A DNA stretch of 64,000 nucleotides from an uncultured Phycisphaerales bacterium (GCA_937868095.1 CALMLO010000041.1:1-64000), one strand, 5' to 3'. Positions 15,621-26,300 are shown, numbered from the stretch's first letter. Made by a program: numbers and translations. Notes: generated by a model not told the origin, from the sequence alone.

Positions 15621-16931
15621 TTAAATATATTCATTCAGGATGTTTTCGAGCAACTCCTGCCTTCCGGAACGAAGTTTTGGCTCTCCCTTTTCGAGGACAT
15701 ATTTTTCGAGTTTTTCAAAGTTCATTCTGCCGGCCTCGATATCCCGACCAAAGGGGGTATCCCACCCAGAATACCGTGCTTTGACAGATTTTTCGAAAAC
15801 CTTGTCCTTCAACAGGCGTGCCGCATTTTTCAGCCCTCGGGCGAAGGCATCCATTGCTCCGATATGAGCATAAAACAGGTCTACATTGTCGATTGACTGT
15901 CGACGAACATGGGCATCAAAATTAAGACCGCCGGTTGTGAAGCCGCCTGCTTTGAGAATGATATACATTGCCAGGGTGGTATCGTACAGATCTGTAGGGA
16001 ACTGGTCTGTATCCCACCCGAGCAGCAAATCACCCCGGTTGGCATCCACCGAGCCAAGCAGACCATTGATAGCACAAAAGGCCAGCTCGTGATGAAATGT
16101 ATGGGCGGCCAAGGTTGCGTGGTTGGCTTCGATATTGAGTTTGAAATGGTCTGTCAGATTGTACTTCTGCAGAAAAGCGTAGCAATTGCCCGCATCAAAA
16201 TCATATTGATGCTTCGTCGGCTCTTTCGGTTTTGGCTCGATATACAACTGTCCCTTGAAGCCGATTTTTTTCTTATAATCGGCCGCCATTTGCAGAAGCA
16301 TTGCCATATGGTCCATCTCCCGCTTCATATCCGTATTCAGCAGAGTGTCATATCCCTCCCGTCCGCCCCAGAAGACATAGCCCGCGCCGCCCAGCTCGTG
16401 AGTGATTTCCATTGCTTTCTTAACTTGGCTGGCTGCATACGCAAACACATGCGGGTCCGGGTTGGTTCCAGCGCCGGCCATAAACCGCGGATGAGCAAAG
16501 GCGTTGGTTGTGCCCCAAAGCAGTTTGATGCCTGTATCGGACTGCATTTTTTTGGCTCTTGCTACAATCTTGTCCAGCCGTCTGTTGGTTTCCGCCAGGT
16601 TGTCTGCTTCCGGTGCGATATCCCTATCATGGAAGCACCAGAATGAAACACCCAATTTGGTAAAAAATTCAAAAGCCGCCTGCAGTGTTTGTTCTGCCTG
16701 CTGCATGAGATCAGAGGCCTTATTGTAGCTGCGAACAATTGTGTTCATTCCAAACTGGTCAGCTCCCAGTCCCTTGAAGGTATGCCAGTAGCAAACAGCA
16801 AAACGCAGGTGCTGGGCCATGGTCTTGCCCATCACCTTTTCTTTGGAATTGTAATGCTTGAAGGCCAGCGGGTTTTTGGAATCGGGGCCTTCATACTCCA
16901 CCTTTTTGACCTCAGGAAAATATTCCGTCAT
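15621..16931 (-). CDS. xylA: Xylose isomerase
   Basis: XylA converts D-xylose to D-xylulose in the cytosol. The 436-residue length is that of class II enzymes. Visible blocks include YWHTFKGLGADQFG with the catalytic histidine, FWCFHDRDIAPE, the metal-binding region YVFWGGREGYDTLLNTD, YIEPKPKEPTKHQYDFD with the bridging glutamate and catalytic lysine, NIEANHATLAAHTFHHE, and GSVDANRGDLLLGWDTDQFP. It follows xylB by 22 bases on the same strand. Both genes are expected to be read from the promoter and operator at 18464-18512. Confidence 0.97.
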   Translation of the reverse strand: MTEYFPEVKKVEYEGPDSKNPLAFKHYNSKEKVMGKTMAQHLRFAVCYWHTFKGLGADQFGMNTIVRSYNKASDLMQQAEQTLQAAFEFFTKLGVSFWCFHDRDIAPEADNLAETNRRLDKIVARAKKMQSDTGIKLLWGTTNAFAHPRFMAGAGTNPDPHVFAYAASQVKKAMEITHELGGAGYVFWGGREGYDTLLNTDMKREMDHMAMLLQMAADYKKKIGFKGQLYIEPKPKEPTKHQYDFDAGNCYAFLQKYNLTDHFKLNIEANHATLAAHTFHHELAFCAINGLLGSVDANRGDLLLGWDTDQFPTDLYDTTLAMYIILKAGGFTTGGLNFDAHVRRQSIDNVDLFYAHIGAMDAFARGLKNAARLLKDKVFEKSVKARYSGWDTPFGRDIEAGRMNFEKLEKYVLEKGEPKLRSGRQELLENILNEYI

Positions 16932-16953
16932 TTTCGTTTCCTTTCTTCAATGG

Positions 16954-18438
16954 TTATCCGAGCTGTTTTTGAAGTATATTGAACCATACGGCATAGGCCT
17001 GGCGGCAAAGTTCGGCCTGTGCAGAATTGGGCTCGATGGTTTCGATTTTTTTCAGTGTCTGGAAGGCCTCTGCAAAACTTTTGTAAATGCCGGCTCCGAT
17101 TCCAGCACCTCTGGCTGCCCCTTGCGAACCATCTGTGTTGTATAGTTCCACCATGGCACCGGTCAGTGAAGCAAATGTTTGTGAAAAAACAGGACTGAGG
17201 AACAGATTGGCCTTGCCTGCCCGCACGGTATCTATGCGAATACCCATTTCCCGCATAATCTCCAATCCGTAGTTCAAGGCAAAAACAATACCTTCCTGTC
17301 CTGCTCGCAGGACATGTTCGAGGCGATGCCGGTTCAGATTGAGGTTGTGGATGGAGGCGCCGAGATTGCGATTTTCAAGGGTGCGTTCGGCTCCGTTGCC
17401 GTATGGCAGAATCACCAGCCCTTCGCTGCCGATGGGTACCTGGCCGGCCAGGGCATTCATTTCCGGATAATCTCTACCAGCAGCGATAGTGTGCTTGAGC
17501 CAGCTGTTCAGGATGCCGGTGCCGTTAATACACAAGAGAACACCATTGCGAATCTGTTGGGGGCTGTTGTTCACGTGCAGGAAGACGTTGACTCTGGATT
17601 TTGGGTCAAAGGCGGGCTGGTCACTGATACCGTAAATGACGCCGCTGGTGCCTGCTGTGGCGGCAATTTGACCCGGCTCGAGCACATTGAGCGATAAGGC
17701 ATTATTGGGCTGGTCTCCGGCCCGATAGGTAACTGGCGTGCCGGCCTTGAGGCCCATTTCGGCAGCTGCTTCTTGAGTAAGTTCGCCCTGAACACCAAAG
17801 GTAGGAACCAGTTCAGGGAGGACGTTTGACTGAAACCCGAAATAGTCCATTACAAAATCTGCCGGCGCATTTTTGTGAAAATTCCACAGAATCATTTCCG
17901 ACAGCCCCGAGGCGGTTGTGACCGCCCGGCCGGTCATTTTCATAGCCAGCCAGTCGCCCGGCAGGAGAATCTTCCAGATTTTTTTGTAATTGTCCGGCTC
18001 ATTTTCCATCACCCATTTGAGTTTGCTGGCCGTAAAGTTGCCTGGGTAATTGAGCAATTCTTTAAGACACCACTCGGGTCCCAGCTGGTGTGCGGCCTTT
18101 TGACCAATTTCAACAGCCCGACTGTCGCACCAGATAATTGCAGGCCGAATTACTTGCTTTTCCCGATCAATGCACACCAGACCATGCATCTGGTAGGTAA
18201 TCCCGATGGCTTTGATACCGGATGGGGGGACACCGGATTTCTGTAAGACCTCTGCAGTAGCCGCTTTCAGATTGTTCCACCAATCCTCAGGATTCTGCTG
18301 AGCCCAGCCCGGCCGAGGTGCCTCGATGGCCATTTCCTGTTTAGGTGAGGCGGCAGAAGCGGCAATTTTCCCGCTTTGAGCTTCAAAAAGGGTGGCCTTA
18401 ATGGAGGAGGTTCCCGAGTCATAACCGAGAAGATACAT
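16954..18438 (-). CDS. xylB: Xylulokinase
   Basis: This 494-residue FGGY-family kinase phosphorylates D-xylulose to xylulose 5-phosphate, which enters the pentose phosphate pathway. The ATP-binding start YLLGYDSGTSSIKATLFE, YQMHGLVCID, IIWCDSRA, YRAGDQPNNALSLNVLEPGQIAATAGTSGVIYG and NTDGSQGAARGAGIGAG are as in the family. A GGAGACAG-like ribosome site precedes the ATG. It is first in the xylBA operon, behind a near-perfect promoter overlaid by a palindrome of LacI type. No xylose transporter or repressor gene is nearby. Confidence 0.96.
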   Translation of the reverse strand: MYLLGYDSGTSSIKATLFEAQSGKIAASAASPKQEMAIEAPRPGWAQQNPEDWWNNLKAATAEVLQKSGVPPSGIKAIGITYQMHGLVCIDREKQVIRPAIIWCDSRAVEIGQKAAHQLGPEWCLKELLNYPGNFTASKLKWVMENEPDNYKKIWKILLPGDWLAMKMTGRAVTTASGLSEMILWNFHKNAPADFVMDYFGFQSNVLPELVPTFGVQGELTQEAAAEMGLKAGTPVTYRAGDQPNNALSLNVLEPGQIAATAGTSGVIYGISDQPAFDPKSRVNVFLHVNNSPQQIRNGVLLCINGTGILNSWLKHTIAAGRDYPEMNALAGQVPIGSEGLVILPYGNGAERTLENRNLGASIHNLNLNRHRLEHVLRAGQEGIVFALNYGLEIMREMGIRIDTVRAGKANLFLSPVFSQTFASLTGAMVELYNTDGSQGAARGAGIGAGIYKSFAEAFQTLKKIETIEPNSAQAELCRQAYAVWFNILQKQLG

Positions 18439-18463
18439 TTCTGTCTCCTGTTTAACGGCGTCC

Positions 18464-18512
18464 AGTAATCGATTACTTGCCGGTATTATAATGAACGTTG
18501 ATTCTTTTGCAA
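18464..18512 (-). promoter_or_regulatory. xylBA promoter with a LacI-type operator
   Basis: Reading the minus strand, TTGCAA (18507-18512), a 16-base spacer and a perfect TATAAT (18485-18490) form a sigma70-type promoter. Eight bases further on lies the perfect 14-bp palindrome AGTAATCGATTACT (18464-18477), which would cover the transcription start. The central CG and the A/T-rich half-sites resemble operators of LacI/GalR-family repressors. The xylB ATG follows 26 bases later. The repressor is not encoded in the window. Confidence 0.7.
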
Positions 18513-18611
18513 GGTTTTGCCTGTTTCATTTTTCAAACAAGGCGAAGAAAGGGGGAATGCGGATAAACCGGCTTTTGCGCAAAATCATCTTTTTTTGAGC
18601 GCGAGTTTGCC

Positions 18612-18640
18612 TTGTTCGATATGTCGAAACTGGAGATAAT
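18612..18640 (+). promoter_or_regulatory. Probable pectate lyase promoter with an inverted repeat in the spacer
   Basis: TTGTTC at 18612-18617 and GATAAT at 18635-18640 are 17 bases apart on the plus strand. The spacer region holds TTCGA-TATG-TCGAA (18615-18628), a possible regulator site. The leader to the gene would be about 90 nt. It lies in the 292-nt divergent gap with xylB. Confidence 0.45.
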
Positions 18641-18736
18641 TTATAAAAAGGACAACAGGCGGCTCAGGAGTAGGGTGTGAAATATCAAAACGGGGGTTGT
18701 TGAGGTGAGGGAACCTTTGCACGAAAAGGAATGGAG

Positions 18737-20605
18737 ATGAAAAAAGTCTTGTATGTTTTCTTGTTTATGGGGGTTTGCGGCGGGGTGGTATCGGCATCTG
18801 ATGGATTTGGTGGTGCGGCAACCGGCGGCCAAGGAGGCACCGTTGTAACGGTGACAACAGCTGCTGACCTGGAGTATTACGCCGAGATTCCGGAGACCCC
18901 CTACATCATTCTGATTGATGGGGTTCTCTCTATTGGCTCCTCTCTGGAAATATACTCCAACAAAACCCTTCGAGGGCTAAATCCTTCCGCTACCCTAATT
19001 GGGCAGGTGGGGTTTCGAAACCGTTCCTCAAACATTGTTATCGAACGGCTGAACATCACCAATCCCAATGGTGAAGGTGAAGGCGACGGTATCAGCCTCA
19101 AGCAGGAAATCAGCAATGTCCTGATTACGCATTGTACAGTATATGACTGTGAAGATGGCTGTTTGGATATTACCAATCAATCTGATTTGGTGACAGTTTC
19201 CTGGTGTAAGTTTTATTATACCTCTGATACAGGGCACAATTTTGTCAACCTAATCGGCAGCAGCGATAAGCAAACGGGAGACCGCGGCAAATTGCGTGTT
19301 ACAATGCATCACAATTGGTGGTCATCCCTCTGCAAGGAGCGGATGCCGCGGGTACGATACGGCCAAGTGCACGTCTATAACAATTATTACGACAGGGAAC
19401 TCCTGGCGAGCGGCTACTGCATCGGTGTAGGGGTCGAATCGCATCTGCGAGTCGAAAACAACTATTTTGAGCAGGTATGGATGCCGTGGAAAAATTACTA
19501 TGCTGACACGGGTTATCCGGATGGCGAGATCGGCTGGAATGAGGGAAATATTTTTGACAACTGTTCCGAGCCGACCTGGGCCGTTAATCATTATGATACT
19601 ATCTTTGTCCCGCCTTATGAATATGCGCTGGATAAGGGTGAACTTGTCCCCGCTATTGTTCGGTGGGGGGCAGGGGCCGATGGGAAGGAAGGGTATCCTC
19701 CTCACTGGATGTTGACTTTATATGGAGATTTCAACTCCGATGGAATTGTGGACTGGGATGACCTTGCTTCCATGGCGGATTTTTGGATGGAAAATGAAAA
19801 TATTGACAATGCCGACTTTAATGGAGACGGCGTTGTTGATATGCATGAGTGGGCTTTATTTGCCGGCAATTGGCTTTGTGGGCTGTCGGATACAACAGCT
19901 CCGACAGCACCGGCGGCTCTTTGGGCATTAGGAGATGACGGGCAAGCGGTTCTGAAATGGGCGGCCAATTCCGAAGAAGACCTGGCCGGATACTATGTAT
20001 ACCGTTCTCAGGTTTCCGGGGCTGATTATGTTCCCCTGAATGGGTCGCCTCTGTCTGGAATGGAATATATTGATACTGATGTCGCCAATGGAATGATGTA
20101 CTATTATACAGTAGCTGCTGTCGATACCAGCCGGAATGAGTCGAGATTTTCGGTTCAGGCGTGCGCTGTCCCCAGCGATGCCGGACCCAGCATTCTGCTT
20201 CAGGAAGAGGCAATGGGATTCTGCGGTGTTGAAGGGCTTATTGACTACGGCAAGCACGACGGCTTTACCGGCGTCGGTTTTCTCGACACGGAGAATGCCA
20301 ACGGCGCGGGGATTAACTGGAAAATCAACATTGCTTCTGCGGGTGACTACAGTTTTACCTGGCGTTTTGCCAACGGCTCGACCGATCGAAGCACCCACCT
20401 GCTGGTAAACGGTACTGAAGCCATACCCTCCATCAATTTTCCCGCAACCGGTGCATGGAATGCCTGGAGTGAAGTTTCCGTTGCGGTGCCGATGACAGCA
20501 GGACTGAAAACGATTCGTTTGGAGGCGGCGAACAACGACGGCTGTGCCAACATTGACTATTTACACGTGAGCGGCCCAGCGCCGGAAATTCCCGGCTGCG
20601 AATAA
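18737..20605 (+). CDS. Secreted PL1-type pectate lyase with dockerin-like, Fn3 and CBM modules
   Basis: A signal peptide (MKKVLYVFLF to about residue 22) leads to a right-handed beta-helix pectate lyase domain to about residue 310. It shows IVIERLNITNP, DGISLK, VYDCEDGCLDITN, VTVSWCKF, VTMHHNWW and the catalytic-arginine block RMPRVRYG-QVHVYNNYY. At about 335-385 are two calcium-loop segments, GDFNSDGIVDWDDL and ADFNGDGVVDMHEW, the dockerin-like pair common in planctomycete secreted enzymes. A fibronectin-III-like domain (about 390-480) and a CBM6/35-like domain (about 490-620) follow. It would cleave polygalacturonate outside the cell. ATG 18737 is chosen because AAGGA is well placed; 18731 is too close to it. 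Codons and composition match the neighbours. Confidence 0.92.
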   Translation: MKKVLYVFLFMGVCGGVVSASDGFGGAATGGQGGTVVTVTTAADLEYYAEIPETPYIILIDGVLSIGSSLEIYSNKTLRGLNPSATLIGQVGFRNRSSNIVIERLNITNPNGEGEGDGISLKQEISNVLITHCTVYDCEDGCLDITNQSDLVTVSWCKFYYTSDTGHNFVNLIGSSDKQTGDRGKLRVTMHHNWWSSLCKERMPRVRYGQVHVYNNYYDRELLASGYCIGVGVESHLRVENNYFEQVWMPWKNYYADTGYPDGEIGWNEGNIFDNCSEPTWAVNHYDTIFVPPYEYALDKGELVPAIVRWGAGADGKEGYPPHWMLTLYGDFNSDGIVDWDDLASMADFWMENENIDNADFNGDGVVDMHEWALFAGNWLCGLSDTTAPTAPAALWALGDDGQAVLKWAANSEEDLAGYYVYRSQVSGADYVPLNGSPLSGMEYIDTDVANGMMYYYTVAAVDTSRNESRFSVQACAVPSDAGPSILLQEEAMGFCGVEGLIDYGKHDGFTGVGFLDTENANGAGINWKINIASAGDYSFTWRFANGSTDRSTHLLVNGTEAIPSINFPATGAWNAWSEVSVAVPMTAGLKTIRLEAANNDGCANIDYLHVSGPAPEIPGCE

Positions 20606-20717
20606 ACAGGGCAAGCGGCAGAAAAAGTTTTTGCGGTTGCCGGCTGAAGACTTTGACCCAAAAGGCAGCATCACGCAGGACAATCCGGCTGCTGTAAAGA
20701 GTACTGATGTTTCCTTG

Positions 20718-20750
20718 AAGGGGCCTTTCTGTTTTAGAAAGGTCCCTTTT
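20718..20750 (+). terminator. Intrinsic terminator after the pectate lyase gene
   Basis: AAGGGGCCTTTCT and AGAAAGGTCCCTT pair around GTTTT with one mismatch-like G-T, followed by TTTTTCATTTTTTT. It closes the pectate lyase transcript. The rest of the 362-nt gap to the TonB receptor gene (20606-20967) holds no gene I can support; a ribosome site AAGGAG lies before the receptor start. Confidence 0.8.
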
Positions 20751-20967
20751 TCATTTTTTTATAAAGCAAAAAACCTGCCTCCCAAAATAATTTTATTGAA
20801 ATCCCTCCCTCAAAGCCATTTATCGACAATTTTATCTGCAAACGCACATAGACGACTTCGGATGTCTTGTTCTTTCGGTTTTCGAGTTAAATCCCTTGTT
20901 TTTCAATCCGATAGAAAAATGAGAGTATTTCTTGGCTGCCAGTTGGGAAAGAATAAGGAGTTGATGA

Positions 20968-23277
20968 ATGAAAAAAGCGGCCGAAAAGATTTCATCTTTG
21001 TTGCGGGGGATTGCCTTGGGGACCCTGGGATTCTTTTCGACAGAGGCATTGACTCAAAATTCGACACAGGAAGATTTTTTTGAAATGTCTCTGTCGGAAC
21101 TGATGAATGTCGAAGTGTTTGTTCCTGCCTCCATTACAGAAAAAGACCCTTTCCGAATGCCGGCCAGTGTGACGGTGATTACCGCTGAAGATATTGCCCT
21201 CACTCCTGCCCGCAATCTGCTCGATTTGATTGAAATTTATGTGCCTGGCGCACTGTATATGAACCACAGCGTCGGACCGGTTCCGGGTGTTCGCGGCATT
21301 ATCGCTGATCGGCCCTACAAATTCCTCGTCAATGTCAACGGCATCAATGTAAATATCAAAGCCCATTACGGGGCACGTCTGGAACTGCTCAATTGGGATT
21401 TGGGAGACATTGAGCGCGTTGAAATTGTAAGAGGGCCGGGCTCGGTGACATACGGCCCAGGCGCAATTGCCGGCGTAATCAATATCACCACAAAAAAAGC
21501 TAAAGATTATCCCGGATTGCAGCTGGCCGGCAAATTCTGGGATAAGTACGACAGTATCGGAAACTCCATCAGCTATGGCTATGATGGAGATAAAATTTCA
21601 CTGTACAGTTATTTCAGTGTGGTGGATACGGCCGGCATTACACCGGACTTATACGGGGTTGAAAACGAGACGCGAGGCGGATATGTGAAAGGATATTCGA
21701 CATCCCCTTACCGGCCTCGTCCGCCTTTTACTTATATGACGGATTTCTACAATGAACCGCAAATCAAGGCCCATCTGGACTTAAATTTCTGGAAGAACTG
21801 GCGATTTTGGGCACGGTATACCAATACCTCCTCCGAGCTGGCGCAAGGTTCCGGAGTTAAGTATGAATTCAATGGAAAGTATAAGGATTTTCGTCAGACG
21901 CGGTACCGTTATTTCCAGTTGGCCCTCGAAAATCTTGCCCCTCTAACCGATGAGTTTATCCTCAAGAGCACGTTTGGACTAAGTTCTATCGACGTTCACA
22001 ATGTGGAGAAATGGGATAAAAAAATTGAGCATAATGACAAAGACAATTTGCAAAACATCGGCTGGATTTGGTCTGAGTGGGAATATTATGCTCGTTTTAT
22101 GCTTAATTATGAACCTGCTGATGATTGGCTCAAAGCGGCCGTCGGATTTGAATGCAGTTATGATCTGATTCGGCCCGCCTGGGGAAAAGATAAAGATAAC
22201 GGTTTACGGCTGTCCGACGGTATTATCAGCGGCCCGTCTTCAGAAGCTTATGGAACCGGCACACGACAGGTGGACGAAAGCAGCGATCGCTACTTTGCGG
22301 TCGGCAAGGGCTGGGAGACAAGCACCTACGCTTTTCTCGGCGAAGTCAATCTCAGGCACAGCCCCCAAATGAGCACACTCTGGTCCGCCCGTGTGGACAA
22401 GCACAGCTATACAGATTATATGTTCTCTCCTCGGTTTGCCTGGATTTACGAACTCAGAAAAGAAGAATACCTGAAATTCATTGCTCAGCGTTCGGTCCGG
22501 ATGAATACCCAGGAAGAGCTGTATATGAGCCACGAAATGGGGATGTCCAATAAACCCGAAAAACTGGACACCTTTGAACTGATTTATTCCGGCAAAGCCA
22601 GTCAGCACTGGGCCTATCAGATGTCAACTTTTCTAAATCGCAATGCCGTGATTGCGTGGGATTGGAATGCCCGACGAAGTGCCCCAATCGGCAAGCTGAA
22701 AACATTCGGCCTGGAGTTTGAGACCCAGTACAAAAAAGAAAACTGGAATGTGGGGCTCAATCACTCGTTTGTCAAGCAGCTGGACTGGCAGCTTGACAAG
22801 GGGATGGATGCGTCCGGCATCAGTTATTCAGACTATTATGTGGATGCCGGCTCCGGTGTGATTATCCGTTCTAAAGGAAATGACCTGAACAACTGGTCCA
22901 ACCACGCCACTAAACTTTTTACGAACATCCGGTTTTTCGACGGCAAGTTCACTCTCCATGGGGACTTGAAGACCTTTTGGGGATTTGAAGGATGCAGGGA
23001 TGGTCTGAATGCACTGGCGGAAGCAGGGGGCGTAGCGAAAGAAATTCGAGATATCAAAAAACACAACGCCTATGAGATGGAAATAACAGCCAATCTATCC
23101 CTTACCTACCACATCAGCAAGGCCGCTGAACTGACATTTTATGTCCAGAATATTCCAGTTGTTGGAGACAATAAGCGATATTCTTATTCCTCCGGCTATA
23201 AAAAGAATTATCCGGACAAGAGCAGCTGGATTGAAGAGCCCACAATGGTCGGCGTCCGCTATCTGTTCCGATTTTAA
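20968..23277 (+). CDS. TonB-dependent outer-membrane receptor
   Basis: The 769-residue protein has a signal peptide, a short N-terminal MSLSELMNVEVFVPAS segment, a plug domain (RMPASVTVITAEDI, VRGIIADRPYKFLVNVNG, DLGDIERVEIVRGPGSVTYGPGAIAGVINITTK) and a long beta-barrel ending in V-R-Y-L-F-R-F with the terminal aromatic needed for outer-membrane assembly. Such receptors import siderophores, vitamins or oligosaccharides with TonB-ExbBD energy. The location beside pectate lyase and xylose genes hints at a glycan, but the substrate is not shown. No cobalamin riboswitch is seen upstream. Its transcript ends at the shared terminator with secDF. Confidence 0.93.
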   Translation: MKKAAEKISSLLRGIALGTLGFFSTEALTQNSTQEDFFEMSLSELMNVEVFVPASITEKDPFRMPASVTVITAEDIALTPARNLLDLIEIYVPGALYMNHSVGPVPGVRGIIADRPYKFLVNVNGINVNIKAHYGARLELLNWDLGDIERVEIVRGPGSVTYGPGAIAGVINITTKKAKDYPGLQLAGKFWDKYDSIGNSISYGYDGDKISLYSYFSVVDTAGITPDLYGVENETRGGYVKGYSTSPYRPRPPFTYMTDFYNEPQIKAHLDLNFWKNWRFWARYTNTSSELAQGSGVKYEFNGKYKDFRQTRYRYFQLALENLAPLTDEFILKSTFGLSSIDVHNVEKWDKKIEHNDKDNLQNIGWIWSEWEYYARFMLNYEPADDWLKAAVGFECSYDLIRPAWGKDKDNGLRLSDGIISGPSSEAYGTGTRQVDESSDRYFAVGKGWETSTYAFLGEVNLRHSPQMSTLWSARVDKHSYTDYMFSPRFAWIYELRKEEYLKFIAQRSVRMNTQEELYMSHEMGMSNKPEKLDTFELIYSGKASQHWAYQMSTFLNRNAVIAWDWNARRSAPIGKLKTFGLEFETQYKKENWNVGLNHSFVKQLDWQLDKGMDASGISYSDYYVDAGSGVIIRSKGNDLNNWSNHATKLFTNIRFFDGKFTLHGDLKTFWGFEGCRDGLNALAEAGGVAKEIRDIKKHNAYEMEITANLSLTYHISKAAELTFYVQNIPVVGDNKRYSYSSGYKKNYPDKSSWIEEPTMVGVRYLFRF

Positions 23278-23304
23278 GAAGGCTTCCCACTGTGATAAAA
23301 GAAT

Positions 23305-23337
23305 AAGCAGGCCGAAGGATAACCCCTCGGCCCGCTT
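23305..23337. terminator. Bidirectional terminator between the TonB receptor and secDF genes
   Basis: AAGCAGGCCGAAGG and CCTCGGCCCGCTT pair around ATAACC, with A-rich sequence on the left and GTTGCTT on the right. The genes on both sides converge here, so it can serve both. Confidence 0.75.
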
Positions 23338-23360
23338 GTTGCTTAAAATCAGGACTTCCT

Positions 23361-26300
23361 TTAAGATTTGTCCTTGCTGCTTTTGCTCAACAGCAAAATA
23401 GGAGATGCAATCGCAATTGATGAGTAAGTTCCGATAACAACACCGGACGACATGGCAAAGCTGAATCCTCGCATCCCTGTGCCGCCCCAAATGTACATGA
23501 CCACCAACACCAGGAACGTTGTAAACGAGGTCATCAGGGTGCGGGAGAGAGTTTGATTAATGCTGTCGTTAATCAGCTTCGGCGTAAGCATCGATGTTTT
23601 GCCGCGATTTTCGCGAATTCGGTCGAATACCACAATTGTGTCATTCAGCGAATAACCAATAATCGTCAGAAAAGCAGCAATCATTTCAAGATTAATCTTG
23701 AAATCCAGGATGCCCAAGGCTTGTCCGAAGGGTGTTCCGGCTACGTAAGTCGAGGCCGTTACCAAGCCGAGTGTGATACATACATCATGCACCAGGGCAA
23801 TAATTGCTGCCATTCCATAGCGGACGCTTCCGAACCGAAAACCAATATACAGAACAATCGCCGCCAGCGAAAGGAGGATCGCCAGCAGGGCACGCACCTT
23901 CGCCTCAGCGCCAATGGAAGGATCAATTTGGGTCACTCGAGCCAAAGAAGACTCCAGCGAAAGGGCTTCTGTCAGCCGGCTGATTTCATTGCTGGTAAAC
24001 TGGTTTTGCTCTTCCTCAGACAGCGTTCGGAAAGCCGCCTCCGGATGCACACTCACATAGAGAAATTCGCTGACCGTTTGGTCGTCTGAAAGTTCCAGCA
24101 GGTCGGTTTGCAGAATCTGAAATGGATAGGACTGCAGATGCTTCATATCCCGTCTGAACTTTATATCGTTCAGCCGATCCCGGATTTCTTTGCCTGTTGC
24201 CGGTACGCCCAACTTTACATGAATCTGGATTCCGCCGGCAAAATCCGCCAACTCCGGTGTTCCAGCCGGCACTTTGGTTATTGAAACAATTTCCGGCTTA
24301 AGATTTTCTTTGACCGCCAGCAGGTCTTTGAAGGCTGCTCGAATCGCGTCGGTTACAATTTCGTCTACAGTCAGATTGGCGATAGATGCCTTCTCGCCGA
24401 ATGCTTCCTGCAAAACCTCCTGGACAACAGAGAGATTCAGGCGTCGGGTTGTAATTTGAAAGCGAACATCATCCATCTGCTGGACTTCCAGACTGGGAAG
24501 TGTCTGGTCCAGCTTTCGGCAGGCCGCTTGAATCGCATCCTGAACGCTTTGAACGGTTTGACCGGCCTCTTGAAAGACAATTTCAGCTCGGGCGCGATTC
24601 GTTTCCGTCGTGGTAATTTCATACTGGAGGCCGCTGTCGCCGATGCTGTAAACCTTAGCTGCTGCCAGTGCGCGATTGCCGATCGATTCGGCATATTCCC
24701 GGAATTTGTCCTCGACAATCTTCCGTGTATAGGCCGTCCCCGGCTTAAGGTCAATTTGAGCACTGGTGCCGCCGGTAAACTCAATATCATATTTGCTGTT
24801 GACGCTTTCGTCCCGCGTGAAGAAAACGATTAAGCCGCCGATTACCAGAATTCCTGAAATGATCAGAAAAATCGGTCGCTTTCCCATCCAGTCAACCCGA
24901 GCATTCTGCAGAATTGCAAACATTTTCAGCGGCCGAGTAAGAATCCCTCGACTGATGAGCAGGTCAAAGATAAGTCGAGTCACAAACAAGGCCGTGAACA
25001 TGCTGGAAATAATGCCGAGCATCAGAACAATAGCAAAGCCCTTGATTTCTTCGGAGGCCACCATCAGAAGAATAAAGCCCACAGCAAAAGTGGTCAGGTT
25101 GGAATCAAAGATGGTGCGAAAGGCACGACTATAGCCGGCAGCGATAGCTGCCCGAAGACTGGAGCCGCGCTTCTGCTCTTCGCGAATGCGCTCGTTAATC
25201 AGCACGTTGGCATCGACGCTCATGCCGATGGTTAAGATTAAACCGGCAATGCCAGGCAGGGTAAAGGTGGCATTGAAAGCCGCCATCATCGCCAGAATGA
25301 AAAGCAGGTTAAGCGTGAGGGCAATATCGGCCAGAGCTCCGGCGATCAGGTAATAGAAAAGCATAAGCGCCGTCACGGCAAAAAAGCCGATATAACCGGC
25401 TCGGAGTCCCTGCTTGAGGTTATCGGAGCCCAGCAAAGGACCGATGGTTTTTTCTGAAATCGGCACATCTGACAGTTTGGCCCGGAATGAGCCGGCATTT
25501 AGTTTGTTTACCAGATCCATCTGCTCGGTTGGGCTGAACTGTCCTTGAATAATGCCGCTGGCGCTGATAGCGCTTCGAATCGTTGGAGCCGAAAGAGCCC
25601 GGTCGTCCAAAACAATGCACAGAGGGCGATTGAGATTATTTTGCGTCAGATTATAGAATAAATTGGCTCCTACTTGATTAAACGTAAAACCAATGGCCCG
25701 GAGCCCCTTATCATCCCGTGTAGGATACGCCCGCCGCAGCTTCCATTTTTTGTCCGGCGAGTGAAGCATGCATTCCTGCGGCTGATTGCTGGCCAATACG
25801 TATTTTTTGTCGCCGAAAGTGCCGACGATCCCCAACCCTTCCGGCCAATTGGCCGGGTCTTCAATTTCTATCCATACATACTTGGAGTCTGACGCCTGAC
25901 GGGGACCTTTCAGACGAAGGGCCTCCAGATATCCCTGGATTTCTTCCATATTGGTCTTGCCGTCATTGGGTGTCGGCAGAATCCGAAACTCAAGCACGCC
26001 GGCCCCTTTAAGCATCCGCTTAAGGTCTTCCGGGTCATCAAGCATTCCGGCAACCTTGCGGTACTCTTCATAAAGTTTTTCAACCTTAGCCAGTTTCTCC
26101 TGCCGATCGGGAAACTGCTTTTTGAGGGCATCCAGGGCCTCCTGCCGGCGGGCTGAATTGGCCGGCAGCTCAAGGATATCCTGCAGATGGTTCAAATCCA
26201 GATTCAGCTGTTTCAGGGCGGCAACTGCCTTGTCCCAGCGTGCATTGGCTCCATCTTCCGGACGCGTCAGTTCATTGACTGCCTCTGCCCAGCGGCCATA

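Noticed and set aside
15909-16646. Plus-strand frame opposite xylA
   Set aside because: It is antisense to a clear xylose isomerase and shows no domain or ribosome site.
20606-20967. Cobalamin or TPP riboswitch before the TonB receptor gene
   Set aside because: No GCCACTG B12-box or other riboswitch consensus is visible; the only structure is the upstream gene's terminator.
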